Made by a program: the position numbers and the translations under genes
Shown: piece after piece, positions 36,558 through 48,931 of the stretch
How the letters are laid out: every line of letters starts with the position of its first letter
Numbering within the stretch: position 1 is the first letter of the stretch
The notes under the pieces: model-generated
Databases searched by the model: none
The model's input: the letters and a program-made list of their open reading frames with translations, nothing else
Told to the model about the DNA's origin: nothing
Source of the DNA: Erodium maritimum
Lineage: Eukaryota > Streptophyta > Magnoliopsida > Geraniales > Geraniaceae
Length of the DNA stretch: 64,000 nt
Direction of reading: 5' to 3'
Assembly: GCA_963921825.1 (NCBI GenBank)
Contig: OY997589.1
Coordinates: forward strand, 43,534,638-43,598,637

Positions 36558-36760
36558 TTGTCCGTGGATCTGCATCCATATGTAGTTTGTTGAAAGAGAA
36601 GTTGAGTTACAATTGTTGCAGCTACAAAATACAAGACGATGTCTGAGCTATGAAAATGCTGCTGCATCTTGCTTGTTTTTTATATGGTGGTTATTGCATA
36701 TTCTTGCTGAGAGAGATTGGAAAGGTGTCGAATGAATAAATTTTAGAAATTAATCCCTGA
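36558..36760 (+). other. 3' UTR of CPA-FAS gene with poly(A) signal
   Basis: AATAAA at 36735-36740 lies 178 bases after the stop codon, a typical plant 3' UTR length. Less than 150 bases separate it from the poly(A) signal of the convergent gene. Confidence 0.6.
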
Positions 36761-36885
36761 AAATTATGTTTCTTGGAAATGACCTGTTATAGACATGACA
36801 ATCATAAATGTTATTACCCCAATTTACTCTTGCATTCCACAAACCAGAATTGCAGACACAGATACGCATCAGAAGCTTACTCGTG

Positions 36886-37273
36886 CATTTTATTACTTTA
36901 AGCATACAAAAGATCAAGTACAGAAGAAGATTTCTTAATTACACATATTGACACTTACCAAGTGCAGCCGAGCAGGGAGCTCAAACTGCTGAAGAAAAAA
37001 AGGTGATTTTCTTGAAAGCTAATTCCACAAATACATGTTGTGAAGCATGAAAAGGCTAAATTATGCTGAATGTATTACAATCCATGCACCAAGATTCACA
37101 GTGTTCTTATCTCCCTTCGTCATTAGGAAGTTTAAATCCTGCTCGTTAAAAAAAGTCACCACAAACCTGACTGCATATGTCCAGAAACTGTATCGACCCA
37201 TATTCGTACTTTCGCAGCTCAATCCACCAAGTCAGGTATTGACATAATCAAAAATCATTCTCCATGGCTTTAT
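36886..37273 (-). other. 3' UTR of the small CaaX protein gene
   Basis: Follows the TAG stop at 37274-37276 on the minus strand. An AATAAA on the minus strand (36888-36893) is a plausible poly(A) signal. Confidence 0.5.
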
Positions 37274-39342
37274 CTACATTATGGTACACACGCAAGCATC
37301 TGAGTCCTCGTCATCACTGTCGCTTACATCACTGCAACACACAAAACAGCTGATGACACACAAAACAATGCCCATAAATAATATTCCTTCTGTTCCAAAA
37401 TAAGTGTCATTTTCTCATATACTTCTGTATTTAGCAACATCTCTGTAACACTAATGCAACAGAACGCAAACAGTGTGCTGTAATAAAATAATTCGATATT
37501 ATTAGAGCAACCAAATTTGTGATCCAAATAAAGTTGACGCTGACCTTCGATATTAGAGAGCAACCAAAATTGTGATCCAAGTAAAGTTGACGCTGACCAT
37601 CTAATGCCACTATTTGTATTATATTTAATTTAATGCCCCAACTTTATTTATTCAGCAATCAGCATTCAGTAGACAACATAACCTTGCTACCATGCATAAT
37701 CTGGGTTGAATTTTTCGCATCTTGTATGGTACTAATAAATGTATAAATGTGAATAGCAGAGAGCAGTTCAGCTAGTAAGAAGAAGAAAAAATTCGATGCA
37801 TGCTAATTAGAATATGTGAATTTAAGTAGTGAAACAGGGAGTAATGCAAGCCAAAGATTATAGTGGTGCAACATTAAACAAAATAACCCCCATACTAATT
37901 ATGGTATTAAAATCATGTGCTTTAACACCCTATTTGTCAATGCAGGCATACTACAAACAATGAGTCCCTAGTTTATCAACTTAGTGTAAAATAAAGTTTT
38001 GTGATGAGTCTATGAAACAGCAAAAAAGAGTTCATCCTCTAGGAAGTTTCCAACAATGTTGGCAAAGCCTTTGTAATCCAATAGTTATAATTGCAAATCA
38101 AGAAGGCAATATACGGTATATACCTAACTCATAGAGTTAAATTAAATGTTTATGTATTCCTAAGTCTTAGGCAAATGTATACAGCTTTTATCAGAAGCTG
38201 GAAAACTATTTATGAAATTCTAATGAGGCTGATTTCTGGTAGTAGCATAGGCCAATACAACACATTCTAAAATGGATGAAGGTTATGTCACCTTGTGACT
38301 GTTTCGTGTTCCTCAGTAAAGAAATATATGTAGCCATAGGATTAAGCGGAACAGGGTGGTGGAAGAGCTTGCTTTAAAAATAAAAAAAGAATCCCCGGAT
38401 ATTCACTGAAACACAACTATCAGCTTCTTTAGCAGCCATAATCAAGACAGTATTCCACTTCAACCATTTCCTAATTGCAGTGCAGTGATAGGAAGGGACT
38501 ATTGGATTTTTAGCAAACGTTAAGGATAGGTTACTGCTCAACTTTCAGCAGGTTCCCCATTTGTAACAAGCTCAAGTGGTTAACAGATATGATTGGAAAT
38601 CTAAGCATAATTTACTAAGTCAGAACTTATATTGGAATAACCAACTTTAATACATTGGACAATTAGTGAGACGGATAGATCTTTTTCAGTAAACATCCCA
38701 TTCTTTAGATTGGCACTTAATCTGGCATGATGAATAGTGTCCTCTATAGCCAATACAGAACATTCCAAGTATATATACATTGAATTTATCAACATTACTA
38801 CGAATTGATACCTTTACTCTAATAGCAACCAAAAACATACTTGAACCGTGTAGCAACCTAAAGGAAATGGTCTTAAATTGAGTTTCATTTCTACGTCTGA
38901 AGAACTGAAGGCATCCAATATCAATCACAATCAAAGTTGAACTGGGCTCCAAAAATTAGTATGACCTTAAAAGATGTCGTAAACCAAGGATTTGCAACTC
39001 TACCTAGATCAAATAGCAAGAAGACAGAAACAAACAACTAGGTTCCTGAAATTTGAGCAAAAATATGCATCGATTGAAGTTAGGCATTGCAACTCCAACA
39101 GAAATAATGAAAGTTAATTACCTTGGCTGAAATTCTAACACCTCTGCAAGCTTATTCCCATTCTTATCATTCCACTGCACTTTCCGGCCAGTCTTTCTTG
39201 GACTCTTGGACATCCCACCTCTCCTAGGCGGCAACAGAGAACTCGCCTCACTATCCTCCTCCTCATTAGCTTGATCTTCAACCTCCCTAAACTCTTCAGC
39301 ATCCAGAGAGCCATTATTAATCTCCTTCACAACCGTAGCCAT
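37274..39342 (-). CDS. Small acidic protein, 92 aa, C-terminal CaaX box, two coding exons
   Basis: Exon 1 is 39342-39122 and exon 2 is 37331-37274, joined across a 1790-bp GT-AG intron in phase 2 (CCA AG/T). The protein begins MATVVKEINNGSLDAEEFRE, has an acidic stretch ANEEEDSEASS, a basic KSPRKTGRKVQWNDKNGNKL patch, then a Ser/Asp/Glu run DVSDSDDEDSD, and ends ACVCTIM. I recognise it as a conserved plant protein of unknown function, without a named domain. The terminal Cys-Thr-Ile-Met fits a CaaX box with Met last, which favours farnesylation; the Cys two residues upstream could be acylated. No signal peptide or membrane segment is seen. It is convergent with the CPA-FAS gene. Confidence 0.85.
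37384..37841. mobile_element. Possible Stowaway-like MITE in intron
   Basis: The left end TTCCTTCTGTTCCAAAATAAG resembles the Stowaway start CTCCCTCYGTYCC, the right end reads ...AACAGGGAG, and both sides are flanked by TA. The element would be about 458 bp. Inverted-repeat match is imperfect, so this is tentative. Confidence 0.35.
37492..37601. repeat. 53-bp tandem duplication in intron
   Basis: TTCGATATTATTAGAGCAACC and the following AAATTTGTGATCCAAATAAAGTTGACGC block recur back to back with a few differences. Confidence 0.75.
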
Positions 39343-39930
39343 GTGGCAATCAAGATATCAATACAACCCAAAAGACAGTGCAAAGCTACCGACGAATGAT
39401 TCCAGGAGAATCGATAGACTTGCTCCAATTCACCATCCAAAACCCAATTGCTTAAATGGGATTAAAGTCAAAATTTCGCAACCCTAGCCTCCAAGAACAC
39501 CAAATGTGTCGATCGAATACTGTAACTCCCCCCGAGAACTTTTCCGACGAAGTCAAGTTCGTTTCCGAATACGGCTCAGGATCCGTAATCCGGATCGCCG
39601 GTTACGGCTTGGCAATGAACCAACACAGAATCACGTGAGAAACCCAACGACTGTGGGCGGCCCAGTAAAACACCGGGACAAAGCAGCCGTGAAATTCCCG
39701 AGAAAGTGACGGAAAATTGGTCGAGAAAAGTAAATATTTTAGGGAAGCAGAAAGTGTAGCGACGGAGAAATTGGGATCGGAATTGATGAAATTGCAAGAA
39801 AGAAGAGAAAGATACTGAAATGGAAAATCGATGAACAGAAATGATTTTGATTGAATATCCAAATAATATTTGTTGGGTATGCTTCGATTGGTGGGAAAAG
39901 TTGGGTACAGATAATATATAACGGTAGTTG
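39343..39930 (-). promoter_or_regulatory. 5' UTR and probable promoter of the small CaaX protein gene
   Basis: About 0.5 kb upstream of the ATG, with a TATA-like AATATATAA segment near 39912-39921. No other gene is seen. Exact start not determinable by eye. Confidence 0.4.
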
Positions 39931-40050
39931 CCGTTAAATAATTTGGTGATTTATTTTATATTTTAATTAAAAACTAAAAATATAATAATAAGAGAAGAGG
40001 TTTGTTTTTACTCGTAATAAGGAGAAGGGGTTAAGGGATAGAAAGATCCG

Positions 40051-43000
40051 TTAGGGTTTTAGAACCTCTAGTTTAGGTGGCGGCTTGTCTGCAGGGTCGT
40101 CGTTATTTCTCCCGACTTCAATTCGGTACGGTTGCTCTGTTGATATGGCTTCCATCCTCTTCCCCCTCTCATGTTCCTCTGATGCCCACGAGGGGGTTTG
40201 CGCCTTCAATGGAGGACAAACCTAGGGTTTCAGCCCCTCCTTGATGCGTCTCACCCCGGCATTACCTCCACCTTTCCCGGCGTAGGCTCGGTCTCTCCTC
40301 TATGCTGTCATGGCGTTCCCGGTCCTGGGTTATTTCCAACCAAAGAAACGGCATCGGTCCGGTGTTGCTCTCTCTTCTTCAGTTCGACTTCCCCTGATCC
40401 TCCCTTTGTCGACCACACCAGCCCTTGGCTTGGACGAGATTGGCTCTCAGGAAACCTTCTCGAATGGACGACGTCGATCGCACTCTTCCAGGCGGAACTG
40501 GTCCTCCCTACGGAATCCCAACCCCTTGTGGGAAGGGGCATCGTCGTCGACACCAGGACTGCCACCATCCCTTTCTCTGTCGGTGCCCCCTGCGATTGTG
40601 GGTTTTTACTCAATCGTTTCACGGCTTCCCTCAATTCTCTACTCGTCGACCTCACCGGGCCTTGGCTAGGTGAAATTTGTTCCTAGACAACCGCCTCAGG
40701 TACGCATCGTCGATCTTCTTCCTCCAAGAAAACATGACCCCCCCCCCCCCCCTCACAGGATTCCAACCCCTTGAGGGATGGTGCGGCGTCGCCGATAACA
40801 GAACTATCAGCATCCCAATTTCTGTCGGCATCCCTGGCGGTTGCAGACTCTAAGGCTCTCGCTGGATTGGGATTGACTGGAATTGCATCGCGAGGGTTTT
40901 CACAGGCTTGGGTCCATCTCCCATCCCCAGATTCTCCCTCCCCACCATCCCCTACTTCGCAATCTCTGTAGCGCAACTGGGATCCAGGCTCGTCAGCGCA
41001 GATGAAGTCGGATCTGCGGGTCCTAGCTTGGAACTGTCATGGTATGGGTACGGGACTGGATAAGCAGTTGCTCAGTACTCATCGACCTCACCTCTTGCTC
41101 CTTTCAGAATCATTGCTGGACAATCAGAATTGTGCGTTGTTGTCGTGATCTTTGGGTTTTCAGGATCATATTTGTGTTCCCTATATCAGAGGGTCAAGGA
41201 ACGTGGCAAGCCAAAGAGGTCTGGCTCTATTCTTGGTATCGGGTATAGGAGTGACATTCAGAGCGTCGATTGATCGGTATATCGATGTTGAGGTCTCGCT
41301 CCTGGGTCATGTTGGGTTGAGGTTAACAGGAATTTATGGGGAACCCCGTCGAGACAGAAGGCATCGTACTTGGGAAATGATCCGAAACCTTCATACCCCG
41401 ACAAGGCCCAACTGGATCCTGATAGGAGATTTCAACGGTATTCTAGATGGGGATGAAACTATAGGAGGAGGATCGTATCCTATTAGCCTTATGGATGATT
41501 TTAATTCTTTAGTGCACGATCTACGACTGGTGGATGTCCCAATGACTGGTCACCCGTATACATGGTACAGGGTCCGGAGGCATGGTAATCGGATCCAATC
41601 TCGGATAGATAGAGCATTAGTATCGAGTTCTCTCTTCTCCTCTCTGCCTGATCTGGATTTCCGTAATACGGGGGTAATGACCTTGGATCACTGGTTGATT
41701 CTTCTATCTCTGGCTCGCCAGGTAGCCCACCGTGGTCCTTCGAAGTTTCGCTTCCAATCCTAATGGATTCATGACCCAGATTGTGGCCACCTCATCCAGT
41801 CCTCCTAGGACAAGCGGCCGATGAGGCCTATGGGGGAGGTCATAAAGACGGTGGGCAAGTCTTTATATGAGTGAGGCCGGGGGCACTTTCGCCGTAATCT
41901 TAACCATATCAAGTGGTGCCAGTGGCGGATTGTGAATCTGAATGGTCGAACGGATAGAGCATGAGTACATTTACGAGAGGCTGTTCAGATCCAGTATGAA
42001 TGAGCTTTGGGGGTACAGGAGGCGTTCTGGCGTCAACGTGTGAAACAGAACTAGTTGGTTGAGGGGGACCGGAATACGAAGTTTTTTCAGCCAGCGTGCT
42101 CGTATAGACGTCGTGTCAACGCGGTCTTATCGCTGAAGACGGACCAGGGAGATTTGGTCACATGTGACACAGGGATGAGGGAATTGATAGTGGACTATTT
42201 CAGCATACTATTTACGACGAGTCTAACGGACCTCCGCGATTTCCTCATGGTGTATTACCCCGACGCAGAATCAGGTACTATTGTCTCCTTGTTCGGTGAC
42301 GGAGGTCCGGACGACGGTATTTCAGATGGGGCATGATAAATCACCAGGCTCGGATGGTCTGAATCATAGGTTTTACCAGCACTACTGGCCAATTGTGGCA
42401 GATGAGGTGGTCAGATTTATAACTGAGATACTGGCTTCGCGGGATTTTGATCTCATTTTGAATGACACCTGCATCGTTTTAATCCTAAAGAAGCCTTACC
42501 CGGACAAGGGCACTGATCGCCAGCCGATTGCCCTATGTAACGTTATTTTCAGAATCCTCTCTAAGGTTCTGGCCAACCATTTATGGCCCATTCTCCACAA
42601 CGTTATCTCGGACACTCAAGGGGCGTTTATCCCGGGCAGGTGTATCCAGGACAATATCCTGATAGCCTTTGAGGTCATCCATGTCCTTCGTCAAAAGCGG
42701 CAAGGTGTGGTAGGCTATATGGCGCTCAAGCTTGACATGAGTAAAGTGTATGACCGGGTTGAGTGGGATTACCTGCTTCATATTATGGCTGGTTGGGTTT
42801 CTCAGAGGAGTGGATAACGTTGGTGGCATGTTGTGTGAAATCCGTACATTACACGATGTCGTCAAGGGGAAGGAAAAACGCCTCAACTCACACCAACGTG
42901 GGGATTAAGATAGGGTGATCCGCTCTCCCCCTACCTTTTCCTTCTTTGTATGGAGGAGCTTTACTTTATGTTTCCCCAGGCCCAGAGTGAGGCGAGGGGT

Positions 43001-45088
43001 ATTCGGGTCGCACGAGGAGCTCTGGAGATCTCGCACATGTTCTTCGCGGACGACTGTTACATCTTCTTTCGGGCTACCCCTGAGGATGCTCAGGCGATCA
43101 CAGGCGTCCTAGGCGTGTTTGGGACCCTCTCGGGTCAGGTGCTGAACCTGGATAAGTCGTCGGTTATGTTCGGCAAGAATACTACGCAGGCCATGAAACA
43201 GCACTGTTGTCAGGTTTTGAGTATAGCTGAGACCTCCGCGTCTCTAAGTACTTGGGTGTCCCGAACATGGTAGGCCAGAATAGGAATGTCGTCATGGTAT
43301 ATCTGGGCGACATGATAATTAAACGTATTCAGTCTTGGGATGGAAAACTCCTCTCGCCGGCAGGAAGGGAAGTGATGATCCGATCAGTCCTAACCTCCCT
43401 TCCCGTCTATGTCATGTCTATATTCACCATACCTGCCAAGATTATTGGTCGGATTCATCTGGCCCTAGCTCGATTTTGGTGGGGTGGAAAGACGGCTCGT
43501 CCAATCATCTGGCAGGATTGGGATAAGTTGTGTATGCCAAAGGAGGCTGGAGGTATGGCGTTCCGCCACTTGAGCGATGTAAATAGGGTGATCTTGGGAA
43601 AGCAAGCTTGGAGCCTTGTCTATCATCCTACTTCTCTGGTGGCTCGAGTGCTTAAGGCACGTTACTTCACGAAGGTTACATTTCTTGAGGCTGGAGCTGG
43701 AGCAAACCCGAGCCTCACCTGGGCTAGTATTCTGTCAACTAAGGAGTTATTTAGGAGTGGCCTTCGGATAGCGATCGGGTATGGCCGAGGTACCCTTGTT
43801 TTGGGTACACCGTGGTTGCTGGGGCCGAATCTGGAAATTACATCTTCTAACCCGGTGTTGGTCGGGGCTCGGGTTACGTGTCTTATGCAACCGGGAAGGC
43901 TAAGCTGGGATATTGCCAGAATGGGTCAAGTATTCTCCGTTGAAGAGCATAACAGTATCCTTCAAGTACCCCTCTCGGCACTCCGGCCTAAGGAAACTTG
44001 GTACTGGTCGGGCGACCGTAATGGGTTGTATACTACAAAAATAAGGTATAGGATATTGGTTATGGAGAGGCAGGCAGCACGACAACAAACGACTTTGGTA
44101 ATATGGTCAAGTCTATGGTCCATCCCCCCCCCCCCCCCCCCCCCTCCCCAAGCTCTTGATACTCTTGTGGAGGGGTCTGACTGATACTTTGCAGGTATCT
44201 ACTAACATGAACCGTAAATTTGTTCCTATCTCGGTGACCTGTGATATTTGTGGAAGAGCCCTTGAGTCAGTTGACCACCTATTTCTTGAGTGTGGGTTTG
44301 CTAAAACGTGTTGGGCGCAAGCGGGTGACCTCATTCCATAAGGTCTCGGTGGGACATTCGTGTAGTGGTGGGAGGGGATTGAGGGTGGAAGGTCTCGGGA
44401 AAAGGTGGCTGAGGTCCTATCCATATTGTGGGAAATCTGGAAAGCAAGAAATGAGCTCAAATGGAGAGGGACGCCCCGACGTCTTTGAGGGTTATCTCAT
44501 CGGCGGCTGCACATTTGACAGCTTGGAGAGAGGCGAAGGCCGCCTCCCCAAAATGAAATCAGATACCCTCTGTCTGGCCGGCGAAGTGGACCCGCCCACC
44601 CTCAGGAACTATTGTTATCAATGTAGATGGGGCTGTATTTCAGGATACACAACAACCTGCTTAGGGTATCATTGCTAGAGACCACAGTGGCATGATACGG
44701 CTGGCTGCAAATGGTACCCTCCCGGGGATATGGGAACCGCTAATGGTCGAAGCATGTCCCCTGGAAACAACTCTGAAGAATGCTCCAAGCCTAGTGCCTA
44801 ATATCATTATTCACTCGGATGCTCAGACTCTTATCAATCTAATATCTAAAGGCGACCCGCCGGTATCATCCATTGGGACATTTATTAGGGATATTCGGGA
44901 GCTTATTTCTCAACAAGAAGGGACTACCCTTCAATTTGTAAAAATAACTACGAACAAGGCATCCCACTGGCTCGCCAGGGAGGCTCGTTCCATGCATGTT
45001 CTTCAGTGGGCAGGCTCTGGACCTGACGCACTTCACTGTATCGTGAAATTGATCTTCAATAAATCTCGTACATTCGTTAGAAAAATGA
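40051..45088 (+). mobile_element. L1-type LINE with 5' end, endonuclease, RT and RNase H
   Basis: Nearly full-length plus-strand LINE. The 5' end TTAGGGTTTTAGAACCTCTA is shared with 45482. 40190-41000 is GC-rich without a recognisable ORF1 protein, so ORF1 may be deleted. ORF2 follows, broken by stops. The right end passes into a poly(T) run at 45089 that belongs to another, antisense retroposon. Confidence 0.82.
41002..45066 (+). pseudogene. LINE ORF2 (endonuclease, RT, zinc motif, RNase H), frame-broken
   Basis: Starts MKSDLRVLAWNCHGMGTG, the standard LINE endonuclease opening. Domains: endonuclease with NWILIGDFNGILDGDE and SRIDRALVS (41400-41640); RT with DKSPGSDGLNHRFYQ, IALCNVIFRILSKVLANHL and QGAFIPGR (42320-42660); KLDMSKVYDRVEW (42728); MFFADDCYIFF with catalytic FADD (43037-43070); thumb (43252-44150); CDICGRALESVDHLFLECG zinc motif (44240-44300); RNase H with a NVDGAVFQD-like start near 44615 and IHSDAQTLINLI (44810). 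Stops and shifts occur near 41090, 41761, 42310, 42820 and 43250, and at a 21-C run (44124-44144). Confidence 0.85.
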
Positions 45089-45470
45089 GGAAGGGGTTTT
45101 TTTTAACAGAAAGATTTATTAAAAATTAATAAGCCTTATATGTCTAGGAGTATAAGACAAACAATGTAAGGATTGCATCCACCGATTGTTCTCAAAAATC
45201 CTAACAACGGTCAGTGAGATGAATAACTCTAAACTACAACGAAGCAACGTTTAAATTAACAATAACTACCATGTCAATCTTTCTTATCGATTGTACAGAA
45301 TGAGATGTCGATAACGAAGAACGAAGTTATGAGTATGTAACTATTGGTAAGCTGATTATTACCCATCTTTATAATCTAATTGAATTTATCCATTATCAAT
45401 TATGTTAATTTAATCATATTGTTTTACGTTAAGTAAAATATTAGTAATACCAGGAAAAATATCGAGGCGA
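45089..45470 (-). mobile_element. Antisense retroposon 3' end (poly-T on plus strand)
   Basis: A run of T at 45096-45105 opens a stretch unlike the LINE to its left. It reads as the poly(A) end of a minus-strand retroposon. No coding domain seen. Confidence 0.4.
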
Positions 45471-45481
45471 TATGAGCTTTA

Positions 45482-46290
45482 TTAGGGTTTCAGAACCTCT
45501 ATTCCAGGCGGCGGCTTTTCTTCAAGGCCGTCATCGTTTCTCCAGGCCTCAATCCGGTTCTGCTGCTCCGTCGATATGGCGTCCATCCTATTCACCCTCT
45601 CCTGCTCATCTACTGCCCACGAGGGTCATCACTACCCAATTCTCATCTTTCCCGATTTCCCCAATCTCACCCCTAACTCCATCACCACGATCATGTCGTC
45701 GCCGACATCGCATATCCCTTTCCCAATTGTTTTTTTGGGGGGTCTCATTCGCTAATGCCTCTCCCTCGATTGATCTCGGCGGAAATTCTCTGAAACCTCC
45801 ACCGCCGTCACTAAAGTCGCATCATTCGCTGCCTCTGAAGTCGCCTCCGCTGGCACGTCCTTCTCCCTGGCCTCCACCACCGCACCCTCCTCGACCCCTC
45901 TCTCGATTCCGGATATGGCTAATCGAGTGGGTCTTTTTATTTTCTCTGATTTCGTTTTTGCAGGGTCAAAAACTAGTAAGCAGAGACTTAGGGAATTTTG
46001 CTCTACAGAATGGCCCTGGGAGGGGTCCCTTGGAAGTGCTCTACTTCCTAAAGAAATGGATGATAGTAGGTTCGGTCGTACTCTACTGTGCATGCAGCGT
46101 TTAGGCAAGACCTCGAGCAGCCGTAGTCAACTTCGTCTAGTTTTAGTGTGTTGCCTTTATGGCATCCCAAATACCGTCTGTGACGGTTCAAGTAGAAAAA
46201 GGTTTAGTAACTCATTGTTCTTTTTGTCTGACTTTAGTGGCCCAGATACACATTTCCTGACGTACATCGATATTCTGATATAAACATTTG
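45482..46290 (+). mobile_element. Second LINE 5' fragment
   Basis: 45482-45630 repeats 40051-40195 (AGAACCTCTA, GGCGGCTT, CCGTCGATATGGC, GCCCACGAGGG blocks), then continues differently. A 122-codon frame from 45915 beginning MANRVGLFIFSDFVFAGSK looks like a LINE ORF1 start but has no clear domain. No RT follows, so the 3' part is lost, which is the reverse of the usual 5' truncation. Confidence 0.55.
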
Positions 46291-46559
46291 TAAAATTACA
46301 ACTTCCGCTCAAAAACAATCATGTTCAACCAAGGGGTAGATCAGCCGCAATTCCTCCCATGCAAAAATAATTTTACATCATTCTCATATTGGTCCCTACT
46401 TCAAATGAGATGATATACAAATTCTCTTAGTGTATATATAGAAGCACAATTGGGTGAAAATCAAGTTTATGTTGTGAATCGTAAATCTATCTAGATCCAC
46501 CCAATCGGTAAGATCAAATGGTTCCTGTGTAAAAATATAATTAAATACACTTTTTGGTA

Positions 46560-47191
46560 AACAACTCTCTCTGTCAGGGTTAGGGTTTAGTGTTCTCTTG
46601 GGCAAACAATGATGTACTCGGCGGCCAAGTTGTCCAGTCTCTCCGGCGACCCATCGGTGTGGCTCGTGGAGCCGGATGTGGAGGGTGTCGGGGTGGTACG
46701 GATGTGATCGACATGAGGGAGGGAGACCCTTGCATGGATGGAGGAGCGGAGTTCGAGCAACTGCAGGACTCGGAGAAGGAGCGACTAGAGAAGCCGGCGG
46801 GAGAGGGAGGCTCCTTCACGGACCCGATGTCCCTGTCGCCGAGGGAGGAGGCCTCCTCCCCGATGAGGTTCTCAGCCCAGAGGAGCAGCGAGGAGAATCT
46901 GGGAGGCGGGGATGGTACCATTCGGCGGCGAACCGGGTTCGGAGGACGTCGGCGATGGGACCGAGGCCGCGTGTGGCGCGGGAGTCGGGGAAGCCGCCGG
47001 CGAGGGCGGGACCCTCGATGCTGCGTGCGCAGGATGAGGAGGAGAACCTGGTGGCGGGGGCGACGGGGTTGGAACCGGTGATCGTGTATTCGGATACGGA
47101 CGTGACGCCGGTGGAGTCGCCGACGGCGCTGGCGTGGAGGAGAAGCAAGGGGAAGGGCTTGGCGCGGGAGAACACTAGGGTTTCTGAGATG
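46560..47191 (+). other. GC-rich island, possible broken first exon or LINE 5' region
   Basis: Begins CAGGGTTAGGGTTTAGTG, like LINE 5' ends nearby, then a GC-rich stretch open in several frames on both strands (for example 46590-47081 and 46676-47233). No domain recognised. A frame near 47070-47190 reads GLEPVIVYSDTDVTPVESP and looks protein-like. It is cut by the gypsy-type LTR at 47192. It could be an exon disrupted by that insertion or part of another LINE. Confidence 0.35.
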
Positions 47192-48931
47192 TGTCAAGCC
47201 CCAAATCCGGTTTTGACCGGACTCGAGACGTGAACTAAAACAGTAATAAATTTAAATGAAAGTAAAGCCAAAACAGTCTCAACTATTAATTTAAAACCTT
47301 AAACAACAACGCGAGCCACATCTCGGTAAAAACCACGGTAAACAGTCAAAAGATAATTGTACGTCACTAGACCTACTAGACAAGAACTCGCCAGCTCCCA
47401 AGCTCAGCTATGTCCTGCTAGCACAGACCCACTCAACACCTGAAAAACAACAGAGTAAGGGGGGTGAGCTTTCGCTCAGTAGGAAAAGTAGTTAAGGTTA
47501 TAAGCCAGTGCTCACCACCACGGGTAACCGTCCAATTAGGGCATACTAGTACAGCACACAACTAATTTCCATGGAACTCGTAATTACCATCCTCAACTCA
47601 AGACCAAACCACACTCACAAACATACTCAACGAACAATCACAAACTGCAGCCACATCACTTAACAGGTCATCAAGCGTAAAGTAAACAGTAAAGACACAA
47701 ACACGTCTCGTACCGCAGTCCCCTACTCGGCCGGCTGTCCACAGCCTGACTCCATCATATCGCACCGGAACATACAACATTGGCCTAGATATCTTCCCGT
47801 CACTGAGACTCAGGGGACAATCACAATACGTCATACCGGAATCTCCATCGGCCTAGACACCTTTCCCAGCATTCCTTCGGGTAAAGCACAACACAAACCG
47901 CGTAACCGTCGGCCTAGATGTCCTAGGCCGACATACCCCATCGATGTAGGCCATCGTACCGGAACCACTACCCAGGGGACCGCGCATACATGGGACCACA
48001 CTGTCGGCCTAGGTACTACCCTACACTGGCGTACCCCCTCGGTCGTAGGTACCATACCGGAAAAAACTCCTCGGAACACACATCGCAATGTCATACTTAA
48101 ACTCGGCTTACCAAGCCCACCAATCGTACCACAATACGTCACGTCGGTCTATCACTCACCCGACCACAACACAACCAAAGATTCACAGTTCAACAGACAC
48201 AACACACTTGCCCACACATAGCAACAACATTTTCATGGATATACTAATTCTTGATTCTTAATCTTATCGACTCTAAGTCATACAGCATGCATCTCAACAG
48301 TAACAGGCAATTTAATCAGCACACAACCTACGGCTCGACATGGCCGATCTACCAGCACGGCAATTTCCCAAGTATTGAAAGCGGCTACACTAGTGAATCA
48401 CATCCTATATGTTACTAAGACTCGTCCGATTATTTAATATAAACGCTTGTTCCAGTTTTATTAATCCTAGCATGCATACTAGTAAGTTTCCGCAATTAAA
48501 CTGGTATCTGCTACGTTCCCTACCTCAAGACGAACCGACAGCTACGTCTCCTAGCTGCTGACGTCCTGGCTCGCTACCTCCGGCCTTCTCTTCGATCGAA
48601 GTCGGACTCTAAATTACACGAAAAGCCAAAATTAAATTGAAGTTACGACTATTACCAATTTAAATTCAACGGTGGTTGTCTTTTAAACTCGAGCGGGCTA
48701 AAAGCGGGATTACGACGAATCGGGTTCGAGCACCCGAGCACAGAACCCGGTGTACGTTTCCCGAGGCACGGGTTTCGAGGCACTATTCCAGAGTCGCGTG
48801 TTTCGAGGCACTGTTCCTGAGGCGCGGTTTTCGAGGCACGAACCCCGAGGTTCGATTCAGCGTTCCCGCTTTTGTCCCGTCCTAAGTCCGATTTAAAGTT
48901 CGGGTTTAAACGTCCAGGTTCCAAATACCTC
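47192..48931 (-). repeat. Truncated gypsy-type LTR
   Basis: Starts TGTCAAGCCCCAAATCCGG, matching the solo LTR start at 60504 (TGTCACGCCCCAAATCCGG), and shares its TGAGCTTTCGCTCA hairpin and the TCGGCCTAGATATCTTCCCG repeats. The ...GGTTCTTACA end is missing and copia LTR sequence follows. Two frames in 47598-48142 are repeat-derived, not genes. Confidence 0.78.

Noticed and set aside
39456..39862. Open frames on both strands upstream of the small CaaX gene
   Set aside because: This is the 5' UTR and promoter side of that gene; frames are short and unlike any known protein.
46572..46590. GGGTTAGGGTTTAG as a telomere repeat
   Set aside because: Only one and a half units, and the same motif opens the LINE copies at 40051 and 45482.
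47598..48142. Two minus-strand open frames with Cys-rich protein
   Set aside because: They fall in the TCGGCCTAGATATC repeat section of a gypsy-type LTR.
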